A DNA stretch of 64,000 bases from Nostoc sp. ATCC 43529 (GTDB lineage: Bacteria > Cyanobacteriota > Cyanobacteriia > Cyanobacteriales > Nostocaceae), in the NCBI GenBank assembly GCA_003326205.1, contig LWTK01000094.1, forward strand, positions 186,001 to 250,000, written 5' to 3'. Shown here piece after piece: positions 26,865-34,953 of this stretch; positions within the stretch are counted from its first letter, which is position 1; every line of letters starts with the position of its first letter. Under the pieces are notes generated by a model. It was not told where the DNA came from and ran no database searches. It worked only from the letters and a program-made list of their open reading frames with translations. The translations under genes and the position numbers were made by a program.

Positions 26865-28004
26865 CTATTTTTTTAGTTTAATAATGATTTCGTAGTCGCG
26901 TTTGCGGTGTGGACAATTGAGGCGAAACTTAGTTTTCTCTATAAGAGTACGTGAGGTAATTTCTCGGTCGTTGTAATAAATTGGTGCTAAATTAGTTGGT
27001 GCTAAATATAGTTTCTCACCTTTGCGCTCCAAATATGCTCTAACTTCTTCTCCTGGACAGTCAATAGAATCTATACAAGTAGAGTCATATTCACCAATTG
27101 CAATTCTTTTATTGTTTGGCAAGCTGCATTTTTGGTCTTCTGGCTTGGCTGTGACTTCAAAATCGACTATTAATTCCCACTTTTTCCGCAACCGATATAC
27201 TTTTAATCCAGCAAAAATAAGCGCGATGAACGTTAATATGGAAATTAATCCAGGCAACCATAATTTTTTCACTAAATAAGGTGTAACTAAACAAGTTTCT
27301 TGATTGCCTGGTGCTGGCGTGCAAAATTCCTGGACTGTAGGAGCAATGTCTACTACTGTGAGTTTATATTCTTGATTATTCTGTGTTTTAATTGATAGCG
27401 ATCGCCTATTAATTGGCAAACTCTTAATCCAAGCTTGTCGCTGTTGACTTTCCGGAGAATCTGCTTGCCGAAAAGGACTACCAGCAGGCGTTTCTATCCA
27501 AATATTAGAAGTAATTCCGGATTCGGTAAATAGGGGTGCATCACTAATCCAAACCACAGATTGCGGCTTGATATTTTGACTTGCTTGTAGACGATTTTGA
27601 TTAATCTGAGCCAGACCTTGATAAATAGTCAACTCAGCTTGCTGAATATCTGTACCGTAATATCTCTGGTCGGATGAAGGAATTTTTGCTAAAATTTTGT
27701 CAATATTTGCTTGATTTTGACTACTAAAATAAATGGGTGTGCCCAACGGATTTGCATCCGTTTTCACTTCATTTAAAACTATATCTTGGGCAAAAGGAAT
27801 AACGTATACAGTATCTCCGGGTTTTAGGCTATCTGTAATAATTTGACGTAAGCGAATACGACCTTCATCATTCAATCCTACGCTTTCTGTCAAATCAATA
27901 GCTAAGACAACATCTCGTCCGCCACCCAAAACGGCAACTAAATCTAAGCCAGCTTTTTGTGTAGAAGTAAGTGTTTGTCCGGGAGTAATTTTGTTTGTAT
28001 TCAC
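26865..28004 (-). CDS. Membrane-anchored VWA-domain protein
   Basis: This 379-residue protein has a von Willebrand A domain at residues of about 30-200. The first metal-site motif is degenerate: VVLAIDLTESVGLND has D-x-T-x-S instead of D-x-S-x-S. Later VWA strands include DTVYVIPFAQD and SVVWISDAP. A transmembrane helix lies near 248-268 (LWLPGLISILTFIALIFAGL), followed by a ~110-residue cytoplasmic or periplasmic β-rich domain, possibly FHA-like in length though I see no clear FHA signature. The start is GTG 28004 with no good Shine-Dalgarno. It is the first gene of the operon with the tubulin-like, MotA-like and MotB/OmpA-like genes. Confidence 0.82.
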   Translation of the reverse strand: MNTNKITPGQTLTSTQKAGLDLVAVLGGGRDVVLAIDLTESVGLNDEGRIRLRQIITDSLKPGDTVYVIPFAQDIVLNEVKTDANPLGTPIYFSSQNQANIDKILAKIPSSDQRYYGTDIQQAELTIYQGLAQINQNRLQASQNIKPQSVVWISDAPLFTESGITSNIWIETPAGSPFRQADSPESQQRQAWIKSLPINRRSLSIKTQNNQEYKLTVVDIAPTVQEFCTPAPGNQETCLVTPYLVKKLWLPGLISILTFIALIFAGLKVYRLRKKWELIVDFEVTAKPEDQKCSLPNNKRIAIGEYDSTCIDSIDCPGEEVRAYLERKGEKLYLAPTNLAPIYYNDREITSRTLIEKTKFRLNCPHRKRDYEIIIKLKK

Positions 28005-28455
28005 AAATAATACAAAATATTAAAGAATGTATCAGACTTTTTGTATAGATACTTAGTAAATGTGATTTGTGCTTTTATCTCCAGACGAAAATGGCAATGA
28101 TAAAAACTCCATCTATATTACTTACGCACTTGCAAATAGTAAGCTTTGCTTTTTGCGTCACTCAAACAGAGGGAGTTTAGTATGCAGTGACTTTTGCTTG
28201 AAGTCCATTATCACATATTGTATACATTATGACTGGTGTCTGAAAATTTATAGTATTGTAAAAAATGCTGGACTTTGCTAAGTAAAAATATTAATTAGTC
28301 TCACGCAAAGACGCGAAGACCCAAAGAAGAAAGATTAAAGAAATGTCATGGATTTTATATGCAAATTCAGCAAGTCGAATAAGTTTGAGGATAATTGGAA
28401 AAAATTTTAGGGACACAACTATTGTTGTGCCCTTATTTATAGGTGCTATGCTGTC
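28005..28455. other. Gap upstream of the VWA operon
   Basis: This 451-bp gap holds the promoter region of the VWA operon. It also has a dispersed CACGCAAAGACGCGAAGACC-type repeat near 28302-28322 and the terminator of the ABC exporter gene. A 70-codon open frame at 28069-28281 has no Shine-Dalgarno or family resemblance. Confidence 0.5.
28400..28433 (-). terminator. Terminator of the ABC exporter gene
   Basis: On the minus strand GGGCACAAC, loop AATA and GTTGTGTCCC are followed by TAAAATTTTT. This is a stem with a T-rich tail about 25 bp after the stop codon of the exporter. Confidence 0.65.
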
Positions 28456-30276
28456 CTAACTTAAAAGTTCTCCAGTTTCTTGGAGGGAGTGCAAGCGGCG
28501 ATAAATACCCTCGTGACGTAAAAGTTCGTCGTGGCTACCCACTTCTACAATCCTTCCTCGATCTAGAACTACAATCTTATCTGCTTCCCGTACTGTACTC
28601 AGACGGTGGGCAATGACAATGGTGGTGCAAGTACCCTGAATCGATCGCATTGCTAACTGAATTGAACGTTCTGACTCATAATCTAAGCTGGATGTGGCTT
28701 CGTCAAAAACCAGCACGTCTGGTTTGACTAACAACGCCCTAGCAATTCCCAAACGTTGTCTTTGTCCTCCAGATAACCGAACGCCTCGTTCTCCGACAAC
28801 GGTGTAATAACCTTGTGGTAAGTGCTGCACGACTTCATCGACTCTGGCAATTTTACAAGCTTCTTGAACCTCCTCCAAACTGGCATCCGGTCTACCGTAG
28901 GTGAGATTTTCCAATACGGTACCGTTAAAAACGTCTACTTCTTGATGAACGATCGCTAATCTTCGTCTATATTTACCTACATCTAAAGTGCGAATATCTT
29001 GACCATCAATGAAAATTTGGCCTGATTGAGGTTCAAAATATCGCAACAGCAATTTCACTAAAGTAGACTTTCCAGAACCAGAACGCCCCACTAATGCCAC
29101 TGTTTGATATGGCTCAATCGACAAGTTAATGTCTTCCAAAACTTGGCGATCGACATTATATCCAAAACTGACATGAGAAAACTCAACTTTTCCACTAAAT
29201 TGATAAGCTGATTCTGCCTGATTATTCTCTTCTAAAAGACCAACAGAATCAGATCCAGTTGGTTCTTGAAGAAATTCGTGAAACCGCAACATCGAAGAAT
29301 AACGACGGGCAAACATTTCTGCCAAAGTACTAATAGGTTCTAGTTCAGCATAAGCCATACTAGAAAGAGTTAAGGTCATGATAAAGTGACCGAGAGAAAT
29401 TCTTCCGTCTACTGTTGCTGCTAAACTCAAGCCCAGAATTGCAAACACACAAAACTGAATTACACTTCTTTGCCAAGTAGACAGCCTCACATAACCTTTG
29501 TGGATGCGATAATTAACTATTGTTAGCTCGCGATCGAATCTCCGTTTTTGTCGGTTTAGTTCCCTAGCTTCTGTAGCAAATGCTTTCACAGTTTTGATAT
29601 TAGTGATTAATTCGGAAGTACGGCTTTCGGTATCTTCCATATATTTATCCAGAAGAGTTTCGTGCCAAATCAACCATTTTAAATCCCTCAAACTAAAGCT
29701 GAGGATAATTACAAATGAAATCAGGTACAAAACTGCAATCCGCCATTCAATCACTAAAATAAACACAAAAATACCCAGTACGCGGATCAGTTTAGGAATC
29801 AACTGTCCGGCAATTTCGGGATAGGAGAAAGTATGGTTGCTAATACCTCTAGCTATTCTTCCTGCAATGCGTCCTGGATTATTTTCATCATAAAATTCTA
29901 GTGGTAAAGTGAGAATTTTGCTAAGCGCTACTTCGCTTTGTTTTCGACGTAATCTGAATGCTATATCCCAGTGAAACCAAACTGTTAACCAAGCTTGTGT
30001 AGGCGCTCTCACTACAGTGACAACAAAAATTAAACCCAGTAATACTCCCAAAGATAGAGACTTATTTACCGGGTAATTAATGATGTTAGAAAAAGTTGCG
30101 ATCGCACTTTCAAGTGGCTTATCCAATGGTTGATTGGACAAAACATTTAAAATCTGCCCAATCCCATAAGGTACAACTAAATCAATAACTTCGTAAATGC
30201 TAGATGTTGCAATACTGAAAACACTCAGCTTCCAGTCAGCGCGAAAGTAACTGACAATATCTCGAAATGTCGCCAT
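28456..30276 (-). CDS. Type I ABC exporter (fused TMD-NBD)
   Basis: The protein is 606 residues from ATG 30276, which I prefer over the GTG at 30285 because GGAAGG lies at a suitable distance. Six membrane helices occupy roughly residues 15-320. The NBD shows Walker A VGRSGSGKST, signature RLSGGQRQRLGIARA, Walker B VLVFDEATSSLD and the switch His IVIAHRLST. The fused half-transporter layout is that of lipid, peptide or drug exporters working as homodimers. No C39 peptidase or biosynthetic gene is adjacent, so the substrate is unknown. Confidence 0.93.
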   Translation of the reverse strand: MATFRDIVSYFRADWKLSVFSIATSSIYEVIDLVVPYGIGQILNVLSNQPLDKPLESAIATFSNIINYPVNKSLSLGVLLGLIFVVTVVRAPTQAWLTVWFHWDIAFRLRRKQSEVALSKILTLPLEFYDENNPGRIAGRIARGISNHTFSYPEIAGQLIPKLIRVLGIFVFILVIEWRIAVLYLISFVIILSFSLRDLKWLIWHETLLDKYMEDTESRTSELITNIKTVKAFATEARELNRQKRRFDRELTIVNYRIHKGYVRLSTWQRSVIQFCVFAILGLSLAATVDGRISLGHFIMTLTLSSMAYAELEPISTLAEMFARRYSSMLRFHEFLQEPTGSDSVGLLEENNQAESAYQFSGKVEFSHVSFGYNVDRQVLEDINLSIEPYQTVALVGRSGSGKSTLVKLLLRYFEPQSGQIFIDGQDIRTLDVGKYRRRLAIVHQEVDVFNGTVLENLTYGRPDASLEEVQEACKIARVDEVVQHLPQGYYTVVGERGVRLSGGQRQRLGIARALLVKPDVLVFDEATSSLDYESERSIQLAMRSIQGTCTTIVIAHRLSTVREADKIVVLDRGRIVEVGSHDELLRHEGIYRRLHSLQETGELLS

Positions 30277-30364
30277 GATGCACACCTTCCAAGAGCGCGA
30301 TCGTTGACTTGGAACTTTTAGATTACAAGTATACTACAAAATAGTCAACAGTTAAAATTTGAAA

Positions 30365-31186
30365 TCAGTCCTTTGAAGTAGTAAGCATTTTTGCAGGGAC
30401 AAATTCCAGGCGATAGCGATAAAGAGCAACTGGGCGAGAAGCTGCGGCAAAATAATTTGGATCTTGCGGTGAAAGATAAACAGCAGTCACTTGATCTGCT
30501 TCAATTGCTGGATTATCCGCGATAAGTTTGTGGTAAGCCGTAGTAGATTCTACAGAATTTAAATACGGACGAGAACTACCTTTAAATAGTTGTTGAAATA
30601 CCTCTGTAGTAATGAACTTGCCATCAGGAGTAGTTTCTGTAGCCCGTGCGGTAACAGTGGAAACTAATTGCCGACTGCTACGCAAGAATGTAATTTGACG
30701 ATTAGGTGAATCTGGATCTACTTTAACTGCTAACACAGCTTCATTTCCTAAAGAAGCCCGTGCTAAATTCAAACTATTAAATGCTCTATCTGCTACTAAA
30801 ATTGGTGATTTGCGATCTATCCAAGGAACTATTTTAAACCCAGTAATATGTGGTTGCTCTTTTATAAATCTTACAAGAAAACTTACAGGTTGATTTAATT
30901 GTCGCCGATTACCTTCAAATCCTGGCGTGACGATATCTGGTGCCAAAGGTGCAACCAAATCTACCAACGTACTTGTTACCTCCCAAGTACCAGCCATCCA
31001 CTCAGGGTAAACTAAATCACCCGATGCTGGTTGCACGGAAGTTAATTTTTCCCACTGAGGAAAATTAGCTAGGCGTTCAGACAACTCGCCTGCAACAGCC
31101 TCACCACTCCCCAGTAGGAATAACAGAAGCAAGCAAAAACTCAAAATTCCCCTAATTATAAACATAAGCAGTTTTGTATTAAACAT
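30365..31186 (-). CDS. Secreted protein of a cyanobacterial/chloroplast lumen type
   Basis: This 273-residue protein has an N-terminal signal peptide (IIRGILSFCLLLLFLLGSGE, cleavage near AVAG-E). The mature part begins LSERLANFPQWEKL and contains YPEWMAGTWEVTSTLVDLVA and VALYRYRLEFVP, a β-rich lipocalin-like pattern. It resembles uncharacterised proteins of the thylakoid lumen in cyanobacteria and plastids (I recall DUF6816, but not surely). A role in lumen or periplasm is inferred. It lies 79 bp beyond the ABC exporter start on the same strand and may share its transcript. Confidence 0.7.
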   Translation of the reverse strand: MFNTKLLMFIIRGILSFCLLLLFLLGSGEAVAGELSERLANFPQWEKLTSVQPASGDLVYPEWMAGTWEVTSTLVDLVAPLAPDIVTPGFEGNRRQLNQPVSFLVRFIKEQPHITGFKIVPWIDRKSPILVADRAFNSLNLARASLGNEAVLAVKVDPDSPNRQITFLRSSRQLVSTVTARATETTPDGKFITTEVFQQLFKGSSRPYLNSVESTTAYHKLIADNPAIEADQVTAVYLSPQDPNYFAAASRPVALYRYRLEFVPAKMLTTSKD

Positions 31187-31498
31187 TCATTATTTATTGA
31201 TTACAAATTAATATAGAAATCATGTTTGATTTTTGAAAAAATTAGTTAAGATGACATCCATAACGCACCAAATAGTTACAAATGGTGCTGTACTCTTTGC
31301 GCTAACACATCCTACGTAATTTATTTTCACGCAATCAAATAGTAGTCCTATATATGGGATAATAATGCACTTAGAGATATTGCCTATTCAGTAAAAGGCA
31401 AGATAAAGAAGGCATAAGAGAAAAGCCATTTTTTATCGGGGTTTTAAGCTTTTATATTTTACATTTAATTTTGAATTTTGAATTCGGAGAGAAGCGAC
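31187..31498. other. Gap upstream of the ccmK-like gene
   Basis: This 312-bp AT-rich gap between divergent genes should hold both promoters. GGAGAG lies about 8 bp before the GTG start of the ccmK-like gene. No other gene is seen. Confidence 0.5.
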
Positions 31499-31837
31499 GT
31501 GACATTGGCACTAGGTATGATTGAGGTCTACGGCGTTCCCACAGCAGTTGAAGCGGGAGATGCCATGTGTAAAGCTGCCCGTGTTACGCTTGTTGGCTAT
31601 GAAAATACTGATTTGGGACGAATTACCGTCTTAATTCGTGGGGTTGTAGGCGAGGTGAATGTGGCGATAACGGCAGGGCTAAAGGCGGCGCTGCGTGTAA
31701 ACGGTGGTGAGGTGCTTTCTCATCATATTATTCCCCGCCCCCACGAAAATTTAGAATACGTTTTACCGATTTATCGCAGTGCCAATGTCGAACAATTCAG
31801 TGCAGATATTCGATTTCCTCCACCCCTATCTGTGTAG
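31499..31837 (+). CDS. BMC-domain carboxysome shell protein, divergent CcmK
   Basis: This 112-residue protein starts at GTG 31499. The BMC fold is clear: GMIEVYGVPTAVEAGDAMCK, AARVTLVGYE, TVLIRGVVGEVNVAITAG, RPHENLEYVLPI. CcmK proteins form the hexagonal facets of the carboxysome, with a central pore normally lined by Lys-Ile-Gly-Ser at positions 36-39. Here those positions read Asn-Thr-Asp-Leu. It stands alone, away from any ccm operon, as accessory CcmK3-6-type genes do. Its pore chemistry should differ from CcmK1/2. The stop TAG is part of a hairpin repeat. Confidence 0.93.
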   Translation: MTLALGMIEVYGVPTAVEAGDAMCKAARVTLVGYENTDLGRITVLIRGVVGEVNVAITAGLKAALRVNGGEVLSHHIIPRPHENLEYVLPIYRSANVEQFSADIRFPPPLSV

Positions 31838-31870
31838 AGACGTAGAAACGTAGCAATGCTACGTCTCTAC
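31834..31870. terminator. Hairpin repeat overlapping the ccmK-like stop codon
   Basis: GTAGAGACGTAG pairs with CTACGTCTCTAC, with an inner CGTAGCAATGCTACG hairpin. The TAG stop (31835-31837) is inside the left arm. It lies between convergent genes. Confidence 0.55.
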
Positions 31871-31913
31871 AAAGGTTGCGGATAAGGCAAAATTAATTTC
31901 ATCAAATGTCTAA

Positions 31914-32318
31914 TTAAATTTCTGCGGGTAAGGGTTGCCAAATTTCCCCATACTTTTCTTTTAAAGTCTGCCAAGCTTCTACTTGTCCTGGTTCATATTC
32001 TCCTGGTTTACCCCATTGCAAAAATAAGCTTAAAGCTGGCTCTTGTTTCTCATCTAAAAAACGAATGGCATAAGTTGTAAAATTACCTCTTTTCGCTTCA
32101 CCAGTTTCAAATTTTACCTGTGTAATTTTGTCCATATTCAAATGAAATTCAAAGCCTTCGGTGTGCATATTTGCGTATTTACCTTTAGGCAATTCTGCAT
32201 AAAATAGCTTTTCTAACTTACCCCTTGCTTCTAAAACAGCAGCACTGCTAGTAACAATTAAACGCAAAGTTCCGAGATTTTCACAAGCTGCTAAAAATTC
32301 TTTTAATGTTGTTGTCAT
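31914..32318 (-). CDS. ChuX/HutX-like small protein
   Basis: This 134-residue soluble protein contains LRLIVTSSAAVLEARGKLEK, FEFHLNMDKITQVKFETGEA and LSLFLQWGKPGEYEPGQVEA. The pattern recalls the ChuX/HutX half-domain family that includes cytoplasmic heme carriers and heme-handling proteins. No heme uptake gene is near, and the metal- or heme-binding His residues cannot be judged here. The family call is moderate; the coding region is secure. Confidence 0.65.
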   Translation of the reverse strand: MTTTLKEFLAACENLGTLRLIVTSSAAVLEARGKLEKLFYAELPKGKYANMHTEGFEFHLNMDKITQVKFETGEAKRGNFTTYAIRFLDEKQEPALSLFLQWGKPGEYEPGQVEAWQTLKEKYGEIWQPLPAEI

Positions 32319-32391
32319 TTGTTATTTGTCCTTTGTTATTGGGCATAAAAATAGGGCATTGGTGATTGGAAAAGGGGTAAGGGGAAAAGCT

Positions 32392-32435
32392 TAAATTTAT
32401 CCCTTTTGCCTTTTGCCTTTTGCCTTTTGCCTTCT
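32392..32435 (+). repeat. CTTTTGC heptamer array
   Basis: Tandem CCTTTTGCCTTTTGCCTTTT units lie just after the phoH gene end. A partly complementary AAAGGGGTAAGGGGAAAAG stretch occurs about 30 bp away. Confidence 0.7.
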
Positions 32436-32442
32436 CCAATCC

Positions 32443-33396
32443 CTATTTCTCATGTTTTTCATAAGCGGCGACAATGCGCTGAACTAAAGGATGACGAACG
32501 ACATCTTTTTGAGAAAATTCACAAAAGGCGATGCCTTCAACGTGTTTTAAAATTTGCAACGCTATTGTTAGACCTGATGCTTGGTTGATTGGCAAGTCGG
32601 TTTGTGTAATGTCACCTGTAATCACCATTTTGGAACGAAAGCCCAAACGAGTCAAAACCATTTTCATTTGACCTGGTGTAGTGTTTTGGGCTTCATCCAC
32701 AATTACAAAGGCGTTATTGAGAGTACGTCCCCGCATATAAGCGAGTGGTGCAACTTCAATTACACCACGTTCCATTAAATTGGGTACTTTTTCGGGGTCG
32801 ATGAATTCATAAATAGCATCGTAAAGTGGGCGGAGGTAGGGATTGACTTTCTGCTGTAAGTCTCCTGGTAAAAAGCCGAGTCGTTCGCCTGCTTCCACGG
32901 CAGGGCGAGTTAAAATGAGTTTTTCAAACTGGTTGGCTAGGAGTGCTTGGACGGCGACAACCACAGCGAGATAAGTCTTACCTGTACCAGCAGGCCCAAT
33001 GCCAAAGGTGAGGTCTCGCTTGCGTATTGCGTCGATGTATTGACGTTGGCGAAAGGTTTTGGCGCGGATTTCTTCGCCGCGACGACTTCTGGCGAGGACA
33101 TCTCGTTGTAAATCTTGCAGTTCGCCTTGCCGATCGCTATCTATGGCTTGACGAGCTGTTAAAATATCGGCACTGGAAATCGTATTGCCTTTTGTCCAGA
33201 GTTCTTCAAGCGATCGCACTAATTTCGTAGCCAGTTCAATTTGGTTCTCTGTACCAGAAATCAGTAAATCCTGTCCGCGCAACACCAAATTAGCTCCTGT
33301 TTGGCGAGATAGGAATTTGAGATTTTCTTCTCCATCTCCTGCAAGAGCGATCGCACTGGAAATATTTGGCAACTGAATTGTTGAAGCACCTACCAT
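32443..33396 (-). CDS. phoH: PhoH-family ATPase
   Basis: This 317-residue protein has an N-terminal KH-like region (residues 1-75), then a P-loop ATPase with Walker A GPAGTGKTYLA, Walker B VIVDEAQN and TGDITQTDLP. PhoH/YbeZ proteins are cytoplasmic NTPases linked to RNA metabolism and ribosome maturation, often with YbeY. Here it lies just downstream of the rpsU and khpA-rpsP-ffh genes on the same strand, which fits a translation-related role. It is separated from rpsU by a repeat element. Confidence 0.93.
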   Translation of the reverse strand: MVGASTIQLPNISSAIALAGDGEENLKFLSRQTGANLVLRGQDLLISGTENQIELATKLVRSLEELWTKGNTISSADILTARQAIDSDRQGELQDLQRDVLARSRRGEEIRAKTFRQRQYIDAIRKRDLTFGIGPAGTGKTYLAVVVAVQALLANQFEKLILTRPAVEAGERLGFLPGDLQQKVNPYLRPLYDAIYEFIDPEKVPNLMERGVIEVAPLAYMRGRTLNNAFVIVDEAQNTTPGQMKMVLTRLGFRSKMVITGDITQTDLPINQASGLTIALQILKHVEGIAFCEFSQKDVVRHPLVQRIVAAYEKHEK

Positions 33397-33645
33397 AAGT
33401 AATATTTAAATTTTGGTCGCACCTTTGGGTGCGCTTTCACCACAACTTGAATTTTGGAATTGTTTTTTTAGTACTTGATTCTCAAAGTTTGCTACATACC
33501 CAACCTTGTGGACGGAACAAATCTTAAAGATACTTATACTTTTACAATACTGACTAAATTAAGCGTAGCTTGTCGCAGATAATAATCGGGGACAGCTACG
33601 CGATCGCAAATCTAAAATCCAAAATTAATTGACATCACCTTGATT

Positions 33646-33760
33646 TAGGGAACTCTGACAAATAAATTACTATTACTTGTGGGCTAGGCGTGTCGCTTAC
33701 TCTATAGACTGGGCAAGATACCCAACCCACAAAAATTAATTAGATATTTTTTATTTGTCA
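33646..33760. repeat. Dispersed element also found in the M16 gene 5' end
   Basis: The sequence GGGAACTCTGACAAATAAATT, ending ACAAAAATTAATTAGATATT and TTATTTG, matches 46001-46126 over most of its length. Both copies have complementary ends around CTTGTGGG / CCCACAAA. This copy ends just before the rpsU stop codon. A different repeat, GTCGCACCTTTGGGTGCGC, lies at 33417-33435. Confidence 0.7.
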
Positions 33761-33768
33761 GTCCCTTA

Positions 33769-33942
33769 TTAACGGCCGCCCCTACGTGCGACTTCTGCTT
33801 TGCGTTTACGGCGCAAACTGGGTTTTTCGTATCTTTCCCGACGTTTGACTTCGGATAAAATTCCAGCTTTTTGAATTTTCTTTTTAAAGCGTCTTAGTGC
33901 GGAGTCAATTGACTCATTTTCACCCAAACGAATTTCAGCCAC
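33769..33942 (-). CDS. rpsU: 30S ribosomal protein S21
   Basis: This 57-residue protein starts at GTG 33942 (V-AEIRLGENESIDSALRRFKK). It ends KPSLRRKRKAEVARRGGR, a typical S21 sequence with the basic C-terminal arm that contacts the 16S rRNA platform. The start is fixed by a perfect AAGGAGGTGA 10 bp upstream. It is short and easily missed. It lies between phoH and khpA on the same strand. Confidence 0.93.
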   Translation of the reverse strand: MAEIRLGENESIDSALRRFKKKIQKAGILSEVKRRERYEKPSLRRKRKAEVARRGGR

Positions 33943-33951
33943 TCCCTGGTT

Positions 33952-33961
33952 TCACCTCCTT
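33952..33961 (-). promoter_or_regulatory. Consensus Shine-Dalgarno of rpsU
   Basis: AAGGAGGTGA on the minus strand is a full match to the anti-Shine-Dalgarno. It is unusual in this window, where most sites are weak, and it decides the GTG start of rpsU. Confidence 0.85.
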
Positions 33962-34125
33962 ACAGGGAAAATCACAGTTCCAGATTACTATCAGCTACTT
34001 TCAGCAGTATGTAATTGTTTAACAGCGTCAAAAAAGATAAAAAATCTTTTTGCCAGTTTTCCATCTCCACAAAAATTCTGAGCGGTTGTGGTCATCTCCG
34101 CTCAGACTTTTGCTCTAGTTTTAAT

Positions 34126-34560
34126 CTAGCGAATGCGGGGTTTAACAATGGGTTTAGGCCCATTTGTTCGCGGTTCTCTTGTTTTTGGTGGTGGCGGCGA
34201 TCGCTCTTCTGAGTCTTCATCAAAAGACATACCCTCCCGACCTGGAGTAGTGCTGCCGTAGATATCCAGGTATACTGATTGCCCAGCTGCGGCTGCGGCT
34301 GCGGCAATTACTGTACGAATGGCCTGAATATTGCGTCCTCCTCGACCAAACACTTTTCCTTTATCTGTGCTGTCAAAGGCGATGCGAATCCAAACTCGAT
34401 TTAAAGTTTGGGAAATTTCACTATCGACGCTTAAAGTCTCTGGAGATTCTAAAAACGGCTGCACCAAAAATTTAACCAGCCCAACGTAATTTGGACTAGC
34501 TTTTGGAGATTTTGTTCCGAAATTATGATGCGGCTGTGGCACTGACCTGTTCAAAAACAT
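34126..34560 (-). CDS. khpA: KH-domain RNA-binding protein (KhpA-like)
   Basis: The protein is 144 residues from ATG 34560. The KH core is NYVGLVKFLVQPFLESPETL then DKGKVFGRGGRNIQAIRTV, with the GxxG loop GRGG that grips single-stranded RNA. The tail after ~105 is Pro/Arg-rich and disordered, longer than in typical KhpA. The gene overlaps the 3' end of rpsP by 38 bp, the conserved rpsP-khpA arrangement. Translation may start at GTG 34542 instead; both starts overlap rpsP. The role is probably in RNA regulation or rRNA maturation. Confidence 0.88.
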   Translation of the reverse strand: MFLNRSVPQPHHNFGTKSPKASPNYVGLVKFLVQPFLESPETLSVDSEISQTLNRVWIRIAFDSTDKGKVFGRGGRNIQAIRTVIAAAAAAAGQSVYLDIYGSTTPGREGMSFDEDSEERSPPPPKTREPRTNGPKPIVKPRIR

Positions 34561-34783
34561 TGGCTTTTACTAGGATGCGACGTACCGTGTCAGTAGGTTG
34601 AGCGCCTTGTTGTAGTCGCTTGACGATGCCGGGAACATCTAGCCGCACTTCATCGGTTCTGGGGTTATAGAATCCCAACTCTTCTAAGGGACGACCATCG
34701 CGGCGAGCGAGGCTGTTAATGGCGACAATGCGGTAACTTGCTTCCCGCTTTTTACCGTATCGCTTCAAGCGCAGTTTGATCAT
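34523..34783 (-). CDS. rpsP: 30S ribosomal protein S16
   Basis: This 86-residue protein begins MIKLRLKRYGKKREASYRIV and contains AINSLARRDGRPLEELGFYN, the diagnostic S16 pattern. It binds 16S rRNA in 30S assembly. It is followed by khpA with overlap and preceded by ffh, the classic ffh-rpsP-khpA order. A repeat-filled 170-bp gap lies between ffh and rpsP. Confidence 0.97.
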   Translation of the reverse strand: MIKLRLKRYGKKREASYRIVAINSLARRDGRPLEELGFYNPRTDEVRLDVPGIVKRLQQGAQPTDTVRRILVKANVFEQVSATAAS

Positions 34784-34856
34784 GGTTGAAGAATCATTCT
34801 CCTGTTGTTAGGTATGCCGAAATGCTAATTCTAGCACTCGTCTAGTGTTTGATGCT

Positions 34857-34950
34857 ATTTGTCATTGGTCATTGGTCATTAGTCATTGGTCATTAGTCGT
34901 TAGTGAGTTAACAAGAACCAATGCCCCATGCCCCATGCCCCATGCCCAAT
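34857..34950. repeat. TCATTGG/TCATTAG and CCCCATG arrays between ffh and rpsP
   Basis: Alternating TCATTGG and TCATTAG heptamers run from 34860 to 34900. CCCCATG units follow from 34922 to 34948, ending just before the ffh stop codon. Confidence 0.8.
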
Positions 34951-34953
34951 AAT

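Noticed and set aside
28069..28281. 70-codon plus-strand frame in the gap before the VWA operon
   Set aside because: No Shine-Dalgarno, atypical composition and no family resemblance.
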